Notes under the pieces: generated by a model
Told to the model about the DNA's origin: nothing
The model's input: the letters and a program-made list of their open reading frames with translations, nothing else
Databases searched by the model: none
Made by a program: the position numbers and the translations under genes
Source: a bacterium
GTDB lineage: Bacteria > Coprothermobacterota > Coprothermobacteria > Coprothermobacterales > JAADFF01
Length of the DNA stretch: 6,827 nt
Assembly: GCA_027063755.1 (NCBI GenBank)
Contig: JAMORD010000105.1
Coordinates: 1 to 6,827, forward strand
Reading direction: 5' to 3'
Shown: in pieces, positions 1 through 6,740 of the stretch
Numbering within the stretch: the first letter of the stretch is position 1
How the letters are laid out: each line of letters begins with the position of its first letter

Positions 1-1947
1 ACAAATTTTGGCCGTGATCTGACACAAGAGGCAAAAGACGGAAGGTTGGAGCCACTTATTGGTAGAAAAAAAGAGGTTTTAGAGCTTATTGAGATATTGG
101 GGAGGCGTATAAAGAGCAATCCACTCATTATTGGGAATCCCGGTGTAGGTAAGACCATGATAGTGCATGGACTTGCTTCTCGTATTGCGTACGGAGAGGT
201 TCCCGATTACCTAAAAGATGCCCATATTATAGAGCTTGCAACATCGGCTATTGTGGCCGGTACCAAGTATAGAGGCGAGTTTGAGGATAGGCTGAAAAAG
301 ATTATAGATCTGGCCGTTAAATACAGAGATAACATCATACTCTTTTTTGATGAGATACACACACTAATAGGTGCGGGTTCTGCTGAGGGGGCCCTTGATG
401 CTGCCAATATCCTTAAGCCTGCATTGGCAACAGGTCAGCTCAGGGTTATAGGTGCTACAACTTATGAAGATTATAAAAAACGTTTTGAAAAAGATTCAGC
501 CCTTGTTCGTAGGTTCGTGCCAGTATATATTGATGAGCCTACTGTAGAAGAGACAAAAGAGATCCTTCTTGGTACGCTTCATCTGTATGAGTCTCATTAT
601 AATATTAATATTCCACCAGAGCTGCTGGAACCTATTGTCAAGCTGTCTAAGCGTTATATATCTAGCAGGTATTTGCCAGATAAAGCGGTAGATGTGCTAG
701 ATAGGGCATGTGGTCGTGCTGCTTTGGAATATCTTAACTTGAAGGATACGGCATCTATGCTGGGTCAAAGCGTTGCACGGGAAGACGAAATGTTTGCCCA
801 GGGTTTCTCTATGGGTTTCAGGGAAGAAGCCATCAATCGTCAGATGCTCTATGAGAAACTAAAACATAAGGGTGAGGCTACACTGCGTATTGACCATGTG
901 CTTGACGTTATTTCTGATATGTCTGGCGTACCTGTGTCTCGTATATCTGATGATGAGGTGAAAATGCTGCGTAACCTTGAAAAGTTGCTAAAGTCTCGTG
1001 TTGTTGGCCAAGATGAGGCTATACAGAAGGTTGCCAAAGCTGTTAGAAGGGGGAGACTGGGTATACGGAATCAGAATAGGCCTGTGGCGGTATTTCTATT
1101 TATGGGGCCTACAGGTGTCGGTAAGACAGAGCTTGCCCGTGCTCTTGCAGAAGTTGTGTATGGTAGTGAAGATAATATGATAAGGCTTGACATGTCTGAG
1201 TATATGGAGCAGCATTCTGTTTCTAAGCTCTTTGGTTCACCTCCTGGTTATGTAGGGTATGGGGAAGGAGGTCAATTAACAGAGGCTGTAAGGCAGAAAC
1301 CGTATTCGCTTATTCTCCTTGATGAGGTAGAAAAAGCCCATCCAAGGGTATGGGATACATTCCTTCAAGTATTTGAAGATGGCTTTATGACTGATGGTCA
1401 GGGTAGGAAAGTTGATTTTAGAAATACAATTATTATTATGACATCTAATGTTGGTGCTGAAAAACTTAAAGAAGCTCGTATGGGATTTGTTGGTGATAAT
1501 AGCAAAGAGATAAATGAAATACTGGCAGGGGAACTAAAACGAACTTTTAGGCCCGAGTTTCTCAACAGGGTTGATTCTGTAGTATTTTTCAAACCTCTAA
1601 CAAAGGAAGACATGAGGGAGATTCTCTATATTACTATTTCCAAGTATAAAACGGCTCTTGATGAAAAGGGTATACGCTTTAGACTAACGCGCCGAATGGA
1701 AGATTTATTGCTTGAAAAGGGATTTGACCCAGAATATGGTGCAAGACCAATTAGAAGGGCTCTTGACGAGTATCTCTTTAATCCTATTGTTGATTACTAT
1801 TTGGAACATGGTGAAGGGGCTGTATCAGGTAAAGAGCTAATAATTGATTGGGATCCTGAAAAGAAAGAAGTTGTCATCAATGTTGATGATACGCAGTCCA
1901 GTTCAGATAAGATAGGGAAACACGAGGTGGCAGGTACAGGCGTATGA
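1..1947 (+). CDS. clpC: ClpC-type AAA+ unfoldase, ATPase subunit of ClpCP protease (5' end missing)
   Basis: The frame is open from base 1 and already reads the FGRDLTQEAKDGR stretch that precedes the first AAA+ module in ClpC, so the gene is cut by the window edge. The TTG at base 46 is not its start, and the N-terminal adaptor/substrate domain lies upstream. In visible-residue numbering: Walker A GNPGVGKT 45-52, pore-loop KYRG 89-92, Walker B ending DE at 117-118, a short middle domain about 245-295, second Walker A GPTGVGKT 369-376, pore-loop GYVG 416-419, Walker B LILLDE 437-442, arginine finger in FLNRVD (R523) and sensor-2 GARPIRRA 580-587. MGF at 494-496 lies where Clp unfoldases carry the ClpP-docking [LIV]GF loop, which ClpB lacks; this argues for a protease partner. 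By family knowledge it unfolds cytoplasmic proteins and threads them into ClpP. The middle domain is shorter than in Bacillus ClpC but longer than the ClpA linker, so ClpE or a ClpC-like variant is possible. It overlaps radA by four bases (ATGA). Confidence 0.93.
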   Translation, partial: TNFGRDLTQEAKDGRLEPLIGRKKEVLELIEILGRRIKSNPLIIGNPGVGKTMIVHGLASRIAYGEVPDYLKDAHIIELATSAIVAGTKYRGEFEDRLKKIIDLAVKYRDNIILFFDEIHTLIGAGSAEGALDAANILKPALATGQLRVIGATTYEDYKKRFEKDSALVRRFVPVYIDEPTVEETKEILLGTLHLYESHYNINIPPELLEPIVKLSKRYISSRYLPDKAVDVLDRACGRAALEYLNLKDTASMLGQSVAREDEMFAQGFSMGFREEAINRQMLYEKLKHKGEATLRIDHVLDVISDMSGVPVSRISDDEVKMLRNLEKLLKSRVVGQDEAIQKVAKAVRRGRLGIRNQNRPVAVFLFMGPTGVGKTELARALAEVVYGSEDNMIRLDMSEYMEQHSVSKLFGSPPGYVGYGEGGQLTEAVRQKPYSLILLDEVEKAHPRVWDTFLQVFEDGFMTDGQGRKVDFRNTIIIMTSNVGAEKLKEARMGFVGDNSKEINEILAGELKRTFRPEFLNRVDSVVFFKPLTKEDMREILYITISKYKTALDEKGIRFRLTRRMEDLLLEKGFDPEYGARPIRRALDEYLFNPIVDYYLEHGEGAVSGKELIIDWDPEKKEVVINVDDTQSSSDKIGKHEVAGTGV

Positions 1948-3212
1948 AGAAGAAAGAGAAAGGCTTTATATGCACAAAGTGTGGCTATAAAGATAAGTAT
2001 TTCCATGTTGTCTGTCCGAGTTGCGGGGCAGAGGACAGTATGATAGAGATAGAGAAGTATTTAGAGAAAAAGGGGAGTGAAAACTCCCCTTCCATTTTTT
2101 TATTGTCTGAAATAAAAGAAGACAATGTATTGCGTTATCCTACCTTGTGGCACGAACTAGATTATGTATTAGGTGGGGGAATTGTCAGTGGTAGTGTTAT
2201 CCTCCTTGCCGGTCCACCTGGAGTTGGTAAATCTACACTGGCATTGATGCTGACGGATGCCTTTCAAAGTCCTATGTATGTATCTGGTGAAGAGAGTTTG
2301 TCCCAAGTGGGGACTCGTGCAAGGCGTATTGGGGTTAAAAACCATGTAGCCTTTGCATTTGCTACATCATTTGATGAGATACAGGCCATTGTGAATAGTC
2401 GTAAGATTGATCTGCTTGTCATAGATTCACTGCAGGTTATGAGGGCACAGAAGAATGTTTCCTTTGTCAGTCACAATGAAGCTCGTCTTTTTATGTCAGA
2501 GTTGGTATCGCTTGTTAAGAAAAAGAATATTACTACGCTTGTTTTAGGGCATATTACTAAGGAAGGTGCTGTTGCTGGTCCGAAGACAGTTGAGCATCTT
2601 GTTGATGTGGTGATATATCTTGCTAATACTTCAAGAGCTGCAATTCGCAGTTTACATGTGGGAAAAAATAGATTTGGTCCCAGCGATGGTGTAATGTTTA
2701 TGCAGATGACAGGTAAGGGTATAGTTCCACTAAGTGAAAAGGTTGTTCTTAGTGAGAATGGGGAGGTGGGGCAGGTCTATACAGTTGTAATGCAAGGTAA
2801 TACTCCCAGTATTATAGATGTTCAGGTGCTTGTAACTCCTTCGTACACCAATGCTCCCCGTAGAGTTGTCAGTGGTTATCCCAATGATAAGCTTTATTTA
2901 TTACTTGCAGTTTTGGAGAAAAAACTCGGATTAAAGTTATACAATAAAGATGTGTTTGTTAAAGTTTCAGGAGACTATTTTTGGAAAGACTCTGGCATAG
3001 ATACTGCTATTGTTGCCGGTGTGTTGTCAGCTTATTACAATGTCGCCTTACCTGGCAATGTTATTTGGATAGGCGAGGTTGATTTATTGGGACGCATAAG
3101 GGTTCCCGATAATGCCGATGTCAGAAGAAATGTTGTTGCATCTGCTGGCGGTACCGTGGCAGATGTATGTAGTATTTACGAGGTAAAAACTTTTGTGCAG
3201 AGGTGGAGATAA
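1944..3212 (+). CDS. radA: DNA repair and recombination protein RadA (Sms)
   Basis: This is a complete 422-residue RadA, slightly below the usual length of about 450. It has a four-cysteine zinc finger (C10, C13, C24, C27), a short variable linker (about 40-58), and a RecA-like ATPase with Walker A GPPGVGKS (90-97), the VSGEES segment (113-118), Walker B DLLVIDS (156-162) and the GHITKEGAVAGP stretch. The RadA-specific KNRFG motif is at 241-245, followed by a Lon-like C-terminal domain (about 275-420) that in this family has no protease activity. Family knowledge: RadA is a cytoplasmic ATP-driven motor that promotes branch migration and processing of recombination intermediates. The ATG overlaps the clpC stop (ATGA), which implies translational coupling; a weak GAGGTGG lies at 1924-1930. 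clpC-radA adjacency is the Bacillus arrangement. Oddity: the linker codons encode a perfect terminator-like hairpin (2070-2101). The KNRFG downstream segment (GPSDGVMFMQM) differs somewhat from the common GSTNEIGVFEM form. Identification is secure. Confidence 0.96.
   Translation: MKKKEKGFICTKCGYKDKYFHVVCPSCGAEDSMIEIEKYLEKKGSENSPSIFLLSEIKEDNVLRYPTLWHELDYVLGGGIVSGSVILLAGPPGVGKSTLALMLTDAFQSPMYVSGEESLSQVGTRARRIGVKNHVAFAFATSFDEIQAIVNSRKIDLLVIDSLQVMRAQKNVSFVSHNEARLFMSELVSLVKKKNITTLVLGHITKEGAVAGPKTVEHLVDVVIYLANTSRAAIRSLHVGKNRFGPSDGVMFMQMTGKGIVPLSEKVVLSENGEVGQVYTVVMQGNTPSIIDVQVLVTPSYTNAPRRVVSGYPNDKLYLLLAVLEKKLGLKLYNKDVFVKVSGDYFWKDSGIDTAIVAGVLSAYYNVALPGNVIWIGEVDLLGRIRVPDNADVRRNVVASAGGTVADVCSIYEVKTFVQRWR
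2070..2101 (+). terminator. Intragenic intrinsic-terminator-like hairpin inside radA
   Basis: Bases 2070-2078 (AAGGGGAGT) and 2083-2091 (ACTCCCCTT) are perfectly complementary over 9 bp and enclose a GAAA (GNRA) tetraloop. Three bases (CCA) separate the stem from T7 at 2095-2101, and an A5 tract (2067-2071) lies before it. On the minus strand the same stem is followed by TTTTTCTC, so it looks bidirectional. It sits in codons 43-53 of radA, in the linker between zinc finger and ATPase where the protein sequence is little constrained. Translating ribosomes would normally disrupt it, so it could act as an attenuator or polarity element, a pause, or an mRNA processing/stability hairpin. The form is seen in the sequence; activity is inferred. 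Confidence 0.6.
2102..2126 (+). other. Second, weaker hairpin directly after the radA T-tract
   Basis: ATTGTCT (2102-2108) and AGACAAT (2120-2126) form a 7-bp inverted repeat around an A-rich 11-base loop. It begins on the base after the T7 tract of the preceding hairpin. An alternative AU-only pairing is also possible: TTTTATT (2098-2104) with AATAAAA (2111-2117), which would occupy part of the U-tract. Both are weak structures within coding sequence, so a role is speculative. Confidence 0.3.
3201..3206 (+). promoter_or_regulatory. Ribosome binding site for the yacL-like gene
   Basis: AGGTGG lies six bases before the ATG at 3213 and inside the last codons of radA. It supports the ATG that directly follows the radA TAA stop as the true start. 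Confidence 0.6.
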
Positions 3213-4283
3213 ATGAAGAAACATAATGTGTTCGGAGAGTCATTGTTTTTCTTATTCCTTGTTATTATTTATGTTCTTATAAGTATTACATTGTCTAATG
3301 CTCTCATTGAAATGTTGCATTTTACTGAAAGTATTACGCCTAAGGTTGAGAACGAAATTATTATTGTTGCTGTTATTATTGCAATGATATTGTCATTTTT
3401 AACAAGAAGAATTGTAAGGATGTGGTTGCACGATTTTGTTGATACTATTAAACATACTGATAAGGGGACTGTTTTGTCTATACTGCTTGGTATTATTACG
3501 GGTTCTATATTTGCTATTCCATTTTCGCTTGCTTTAAGTAAATATGAGTATGTTGTATTACTTATCACATTACTTTCTCAGATAATATTTACCATTGTAT
3601 TTTATGTAAAAGGACATGAACTTTTTCATGGTAGATTTAAACATATAGAGAAGTCAGAAAATTCTTGTGAACAATCGTTTATTTTAGATACGAGCGTGCT
3701 TATAGATGGAAGAATTCTTAACCTTTTGAAGACAACAGATCTACTTGATGGAATTCTATATATTCCTGATCTTGTTATGAATGAACTCAGAAAAATAGCT
3801 GATAGTAAGGAAGATCCATCAAAAAGGCAACGTGGGCGTAGAGGGATGGAAGTGGTTGAAAAAATAAGACAGCTCAGATCCGAAAAAGTGATATTTATAA
3901 AAACCGAGAGAGGTAAACCTGTAGATGAATTACTTATAGATGAAGCCAAAAAAAGACATGCTTATCTTGTAACTACTGATTTTAATTTAGAACATACAGC
4001 ACGACCACAGGGTGTAAAAGTTATCAACTTTAATGAAGTTTTTTATGCTCTTTCTCCTGAAGTTATGCCTGGGGACGAATTAGAAGTAAAAATTGTTAAG
4101 AAGGGGAAAGAACCATATCAGGGAGTGGGTTTTCTTGTTGACGGTACGATGGTTATTGTTCAGGCTGGAGAATTCCATATTGGGAAAACGGTTAGGGTCA
4201 GAATACAAAATGTTAAACAAAGTCAGACAGGACGTATCCTATTTGCCACCATTGTAGATGAGGGGGAAATGGGTAGTGCCTAA
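3213..4283 (+). CDS. yacL: Membrane-anchored PIN-TRAM domain protein, YacL type
   Basis: The protein has 356 residues. Four hydrophobic segments are visible at about 10-33, 48-64, 86-108 and 111-133, followed by a cytoplasmic PIN nuclease domain (about 155-278) and a C-terminal TRAM RNA-binding domain (about 284-347). PIN features: FILDTSVLIDGRI (D159), NELRKIAD (E191), the basic RQRGRRG stretch (205-211), PVDELLIDEA (D238) and VTTDFN (D256). Together these give the four acidic residues expected of a metal-dependent nuclease. The TRAM part reads PGDELEVKIVKKGKEPYQGVGF and continues to GRILFATI, close to Bacillus YacL. Family knowledge: YacL-like proteins are widespread beside radA/disA and ispD, but their substrate is not firmly established; an RNA nuclease at the membrane is the inference. 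The ATG immediately follows the radA stop with an AGGTGG site upstream. The membrane half is visibly AT-rich, as Ile/Phe/Leu-rich segments usually are. In Bacillus disA separates radA from yacL; here it is absent. Confidence 0.9.
   Translation: MKKHNVFGESLFFLFLVIIYVLISITLSNALIEMLHFTESITPKVENEIIIVAVIIAMILSFLTRRIVRMWLHDFVDTIKHTDKGTVLSILLGIITGSIFAIPFSLALSKYEYVVLLITLLSQIIFTIVFYVKGHELFHGRFKHIEKSENSCEQSFILDTSVLIDGRILNLLKTTDLLDGILYIPDLVMNELRKIADSKEDPSKRQRGRRGMEVVEKIRQLRSEKVIFIKTERGKPVDELLIDEAKKRHAYLVTTDFNLEHTARPQGVKVINFNEVFYALSPEVMPGDELEVKIVKKGKEPYQGVGFLVDGTMVIVQAGEFHIGKTVRVRIQNVKQSQTGRILFATIVDEGEMGSA
4261..4266 (+). promoter_or_regulatory. Ribosome binding site deciding the ispDF start
   Basis: AGGGGG lies nine bases before GTG 4276. 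No Shine-Dalgarno-like sequence precedes the upstream in-frame ATG at 4258. This favours the GTG start, which also begins right at the conserved IspD N-terminus. Confidence 0.45.
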
Positions 4284-5376
4284 CTATTTGATACTTCTGG
4301 GCGGTGGTAAATCTACCCGTTACGGTAAAGATAAACTCTCTGAGACATTTATGGGACGCCCTGTTGTTGATGTGTTATTTTCTAGTATTCCATGGACTTT
4401 ATTTGATAAAGTTGTGTGGGTTGGTGACGCGGCAAAAGTTCCTTCAAAATATGTGAAGCCAGTTGTCATAGCACCGCCAGGTGAGACTCGGTATCTTTCG
4501 GTAAAAAATGGCTTGAGCAGACTTAATGTGGAAGGTGGAGACAAAGTGATTATCCACGATGGTGCACGTTTTCTTGCAAGCTCAGATATATTTGAAAAGG
4601 TTATTGCTTATCTTGATAGATGTGATGTTGTCTATCCCTCAATACCGCCTACTGATGCACTTCGTTTTCACCATGAAAGTGAAATAAAAACTGTGAGTAG
4701 GGATCATGTTTATAGGGTGCAAACGCCTCAAGGATTTAGGGGAAGTGTTATTAAAGCAATTATTCAAAGTGATTATAGAGATGTATACGATGAGGTCATG
4801 ATTGCGGAGGATTTGGGCTTTCGCATATGTCGTATTGATGGTGACATTACCAATGTAAAACTGACATATCCTGATGATATTCGTCAGATGGAGCGATGTA
4901 TTTCACGCTTTATTCCTATACAGTCTATTGGTATAGGATTTGATAGTCATGTTATTGGTGAAAGTGGTTCCCTGTATGTTGGTGGGGTAAAGGTCTCTGA
5001 TGAGTATCACTCTATAGGATGGTCTGATGGTGATGCACTTATTCATGCCACTGTTGATGCCATTCTTAGTGCTTTTGGTGTTGCCGAAGATGTTGGTAGT
5101 CTATTTCCTCCAGGAGATATAAGCTACAAGGGTATACGCTCTACCGAGCTACTAAGCCGTGTTGTGAAAAAATATGGGCCTGTAAGTCAGATGTCCGCTG
5201 TTGTTATTCTTAGCAAAGTGAAACTAAAAGCGTATAGATCTGCTATCATAGAAGGGATAAAAAAGTTAATAGGGGCTGACAAGGTGGCTATCACCTTTAA
5301 AACAGCCGAGGGATTTGATGACAACCTGTATATAGCATATGTAGTTGTTAGTGTTTTAAGGAGGGATGATGTGTGA
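4276..5376 (+). CDS. ispDF: Bifunctional IspD/IspF: MEP cytidylyltransferase and ME-2,4-cyclodiphosphate synthase
   Basis: This is a fusion of two MEP-pathway enzymes (366 residues from GTG 4276; 372 if ATG 4258 is used). The IspD half (about 1-213) should make CDP-methylerythritol from MEP and CTP. It keeps the nucleotide loop GGGKSTRYG with R15 and K20, the signature VIIHDGAR (91-98), VQTPQGF (148-154) and the late NVKLT lysine. The IspF half (about 215-360) should cyclise CDP-ME2P. It keeps the zinc ligands D223 and H225 (FDSH) and H257 (IHATVDA), SDGD, EDVG, and the KTAE end with Glu. Several other IspF positions differ: W249 where E. coli has His34, FPPGD for FPDTD, and loss of the GRGEG loop near the C-terminus. 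IspE, which acts between the two steps, is not in the window. The gene overlaps the preceding stop by 8 bases and cysS by 4. IspDF fusions are best known from alpha- and epsilonproteobacteria. IspD function is secure; IspF activity is likely but less certain. Confidence 0.92.
   Translation: MPNYLILLGGGKSTRYGKDKLSETFMGRPVVDVLFSSIPWTLFDKVVWVGDAAKVPSKYVKPVVIAPPGETRYLSVKNGLSRLNVEGGDKVIIHDGARFLASSDIFEKVIAYLDRCDVVYPSIPPTDALRFHHESEIKTVSRDHVYRVQTPQGFRGSVIKAIIQSDYRDVYDEVMIAEDLGFRICRIDGDITNVKLTYPDDIRQMERCISRFIPIQSIGIGFDSHVIGESGSLYVGGVKVSDEYHSIGWSDGDALIHATVDAILSAFGVAEDVGSLFPPGDISYKGIRSTELLSRVVKKYGPVSQMSAVVILSKVKLKAYRSAIIEGIKKLIGADKVAITFKTAEGFDDNLYIAYVVVSVLRRDDV
5358..5365 (+). promoter_or_regulatory. 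Strong ribosome binding site for cysS
   Basis: AAGGAGGG lies seven bases before GTG 5373, inside the last codons of ispDF. It is the best Shine-Dalgarno match in the window and fixes the GTG start within the GTGA overlap. Confidence 0.8.
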
Positions 5377-6740
5377 TTAAGGAAATTCGCATTATGGATA
5401 CACAAGACAGAGAGTATAAGGTATTTTCTCCTGAAGATGATAAAGTTTTTCCCATGTATGCATGTGGTATTACCCCACAATCTCACCCACATATAGGCCA
5501 TGCCCGTGTTGCTGTTGTGTTTGATACCCTTGCCAGGCTTCTCACCAAGATGGGCTTTGATGTGAAGTATGTTTCCAACTTCACCGATATAGACGATAAA
5601 ATTCTCGCTAAGTCTAAGGAAGAAGGTGTAGATCCCCTTGTCATAGCAGAGAGATATGAAAGAGAATATTATCGTGCAATGGATGCACTGAATGTGCGCG
5701 GTCCGATGATATACGCAAGGGTATCCCAGCATATAGAAGATATCATTAGGGCTGTGAAAACGCTACTGGATAAAGGATATGCATATGAAGCTCCTGATGG
5801 GGTATATTACTCTGTTGATAGATTTCAGGGGTATGGCAAGCTCTCTCACCGCAACATAGATGAACTGATGGCAGGTGCCCGGATAGAGGTAAATCCGCAC
5901 AAGAAAAACCCACTGGACTTCGCCTTGTGGAAGAGGGTAGACGAAAACGAATTCGGCTGGACTTCCCCTTGGGGTAAAGGCCGTCCCGGTTGGCATATAG
6001 AATGTTCTGTAATGTCAGTGAGATATGCCGGTTATCCCCTGAAGGTTCACGGTGGAGGAGAAGATTTGATATTCCCCCATCATGAAAATGAAATAGCCCA
6101 GTCAGAAGCCCTTTATGGTGGAAGATTTACCATTGCGTGGATGCATGTTGGTATGCTGTCTATCAAAGGTGAGAAGATGAGTAAGTCTCTTGGTAATATT
6201 TTTGCCCTGAAGGATGCCATAAAGGTTTTTGACCCAATGGCCTTGAGACTGTTTCTCTTATCTACTTATTATCGTTCACCTCTTGATTACACTCCTCAGT
6301 CTGTCCAGTCTTATGAAACGGCCCTGAAAAAGGTTAAGAGGGCAAAGGATATTGTGGAAAGTTCTATTGATGGTTCTGTATCTAAAGAGGCTTTCATGCC
6401 TCACTATGATGCCTTTTATAACGCTCTTGCCAATGACTTTAATACAGCAGAGGCTATTGGACATTTCTTTAAGTTTGTGGGTAAAATTGCATCTGCTGGT
6501 GCTGTTTCTGAGGAGATAAAAGATATGTTTAACGATATGCTTGAAGTGCTCGGTATTGAAAATATAGAAGAAGTGAAGACAGGGGGAGCCGATAAATTTA
6601 TTGAATATCTACTTGACTTGCGTAATCGCTTTAGAAGAGAAAAACGATTTGACATAGCCGATGAGATAAGGGATTATCTCAAAGCAAATGGTGTTATGGT
6701 AGAAGATACACCCAGTGGCACAAAGTGGTGGTGGGCATAA
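5373..6740 (+). CDS. cysS: Cysteinyl-tRNA synthetase
   Basis: This is a full-length class I CysRS of 455 residues, close to the usual 460. It charges tRNA-Cys with cysteine in the cytoplasm. The Rossmann catalytic core carries HIGH at 40-43 and KMSKS at 268-272. The zinc/cysteine-site ligands are C31, C211, H236 and E240 (HHENE). Other family hallmarks are FTDIDDKI, NPLDFALWK, GRPGWHIECS and the C-terminal anticodon-binding region ending in ADEIRDYL and GTKWWW. The residues before HIGH read CGITPQSHP instead of the common CGPTVYDY. This resembles the related ligase MshC, but overall length and C-terminal domain fit CysRS. The GTG start overlaps the ispDF stop (GTGA) and has a strong AAGGAGGG site. 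In Bacillus gltX and cysE precede cysS; neither is here. The stop overlaps the next ATG by one base (TAATG). Confidence 0.97.
   Translation: MIKEIRIMDTQDREYKVFSPEDDKVFPMYACGITPQSHPHIGHARVAVVFDTLARLLTKMGFDVKYVSNFTDIDDKILAKSKEEGVDPLVIAERYEREYYRAMDALNVRGPMIYARVSQHIEDIIRAVKTLLDKGYAYEAPDGVYYSVDRFQGYGKLSHRNIDELMAGARIEVNPHKKNPLDFALWKRVDENEFGWTSPWGKGRPGWHIECSVMSVRYAGYPLKVHGGGEDLIFPHHENEIAQSEALYGGRFTIAWMHVGMLSIKGEKMSKSLGNIFALKDAIKVFDPMALRLFLLSTYYRSPLDYTPQSVQSYETALKKVKRAKDIVESSIDGSVSKEAFMPHYDAFYNALANDFNTAEAIGHFFKFVGKIASAGAVSEEIKDMFNDMLEVLGIENIEEVKTGGADKFIEYLLDLRNRFRREKRFDIADEIRDYLKANGVMVEDTPSGTKWWWA
6663..6680 (+). other. Small perfect hairpin near the 3' end of cysS
   Basis: GAGATAA (6663-6669) and TTATCTC (6674-6680) form a perfect 7-bp stem with a GGGA (GNRA-type) loop, 60 bases before the rlmB start. 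It is not followed by a T-tract, and it lies in codons for the conserved DEIRDYL segment, so protein constraint may explain it. Confidence 0.25.

Noticed and set aside
46-48. TTG as the start of the clpC-like gene
   Set aside because: The frame is open from base 1 and the residues before it (GRDLTQEAKDGR) are conserved ClpC sequence; the true start is upstream of the window.
998-1180. Plus-strand 60-codon frame inside clpC
   Set aside because: Out-of-frame copy of the conserved second Walker A region; no independent start signal or domain.
3213-3650. AT-rich patch suggesting transferred DNA
   Set aside because: It coincides with four membrane helices, whose Ile, Leu and Phe codons are AT-rich; the gene is in its expected syntenic place.
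3269-3949. Minus-strand open frames of 99 and 107 codons opposite the yacL-like gene
   Set aside because: Antisense shadows in an AT-rich gene, low complexity (Ser/Ile/Leu-rich), no family resemblance.
4258-4260. ATG as the ispDF start
   Set aside because: It lacks a ribosome binding site and adds six residues before the conserved IspD N-terminus; GTG 4276 with AGGGGG nine bases upstream fits better. It remains possible.
5187-5732. 181-codon open frame on the minus strand across the ispDF-cysS junction
   Set aside because: It lies wholly opposite two confidently identified genes and has no recognisable domain; it looks like a shadow of the sense frames.
6711-6735. Possible hairpin CCCA...TGGG over the cysS-rlmB junction that might hide the rlmB ribosome site
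   Set aside because: Only short 3-4 bp stems separated by internal mismatches; not convincing.
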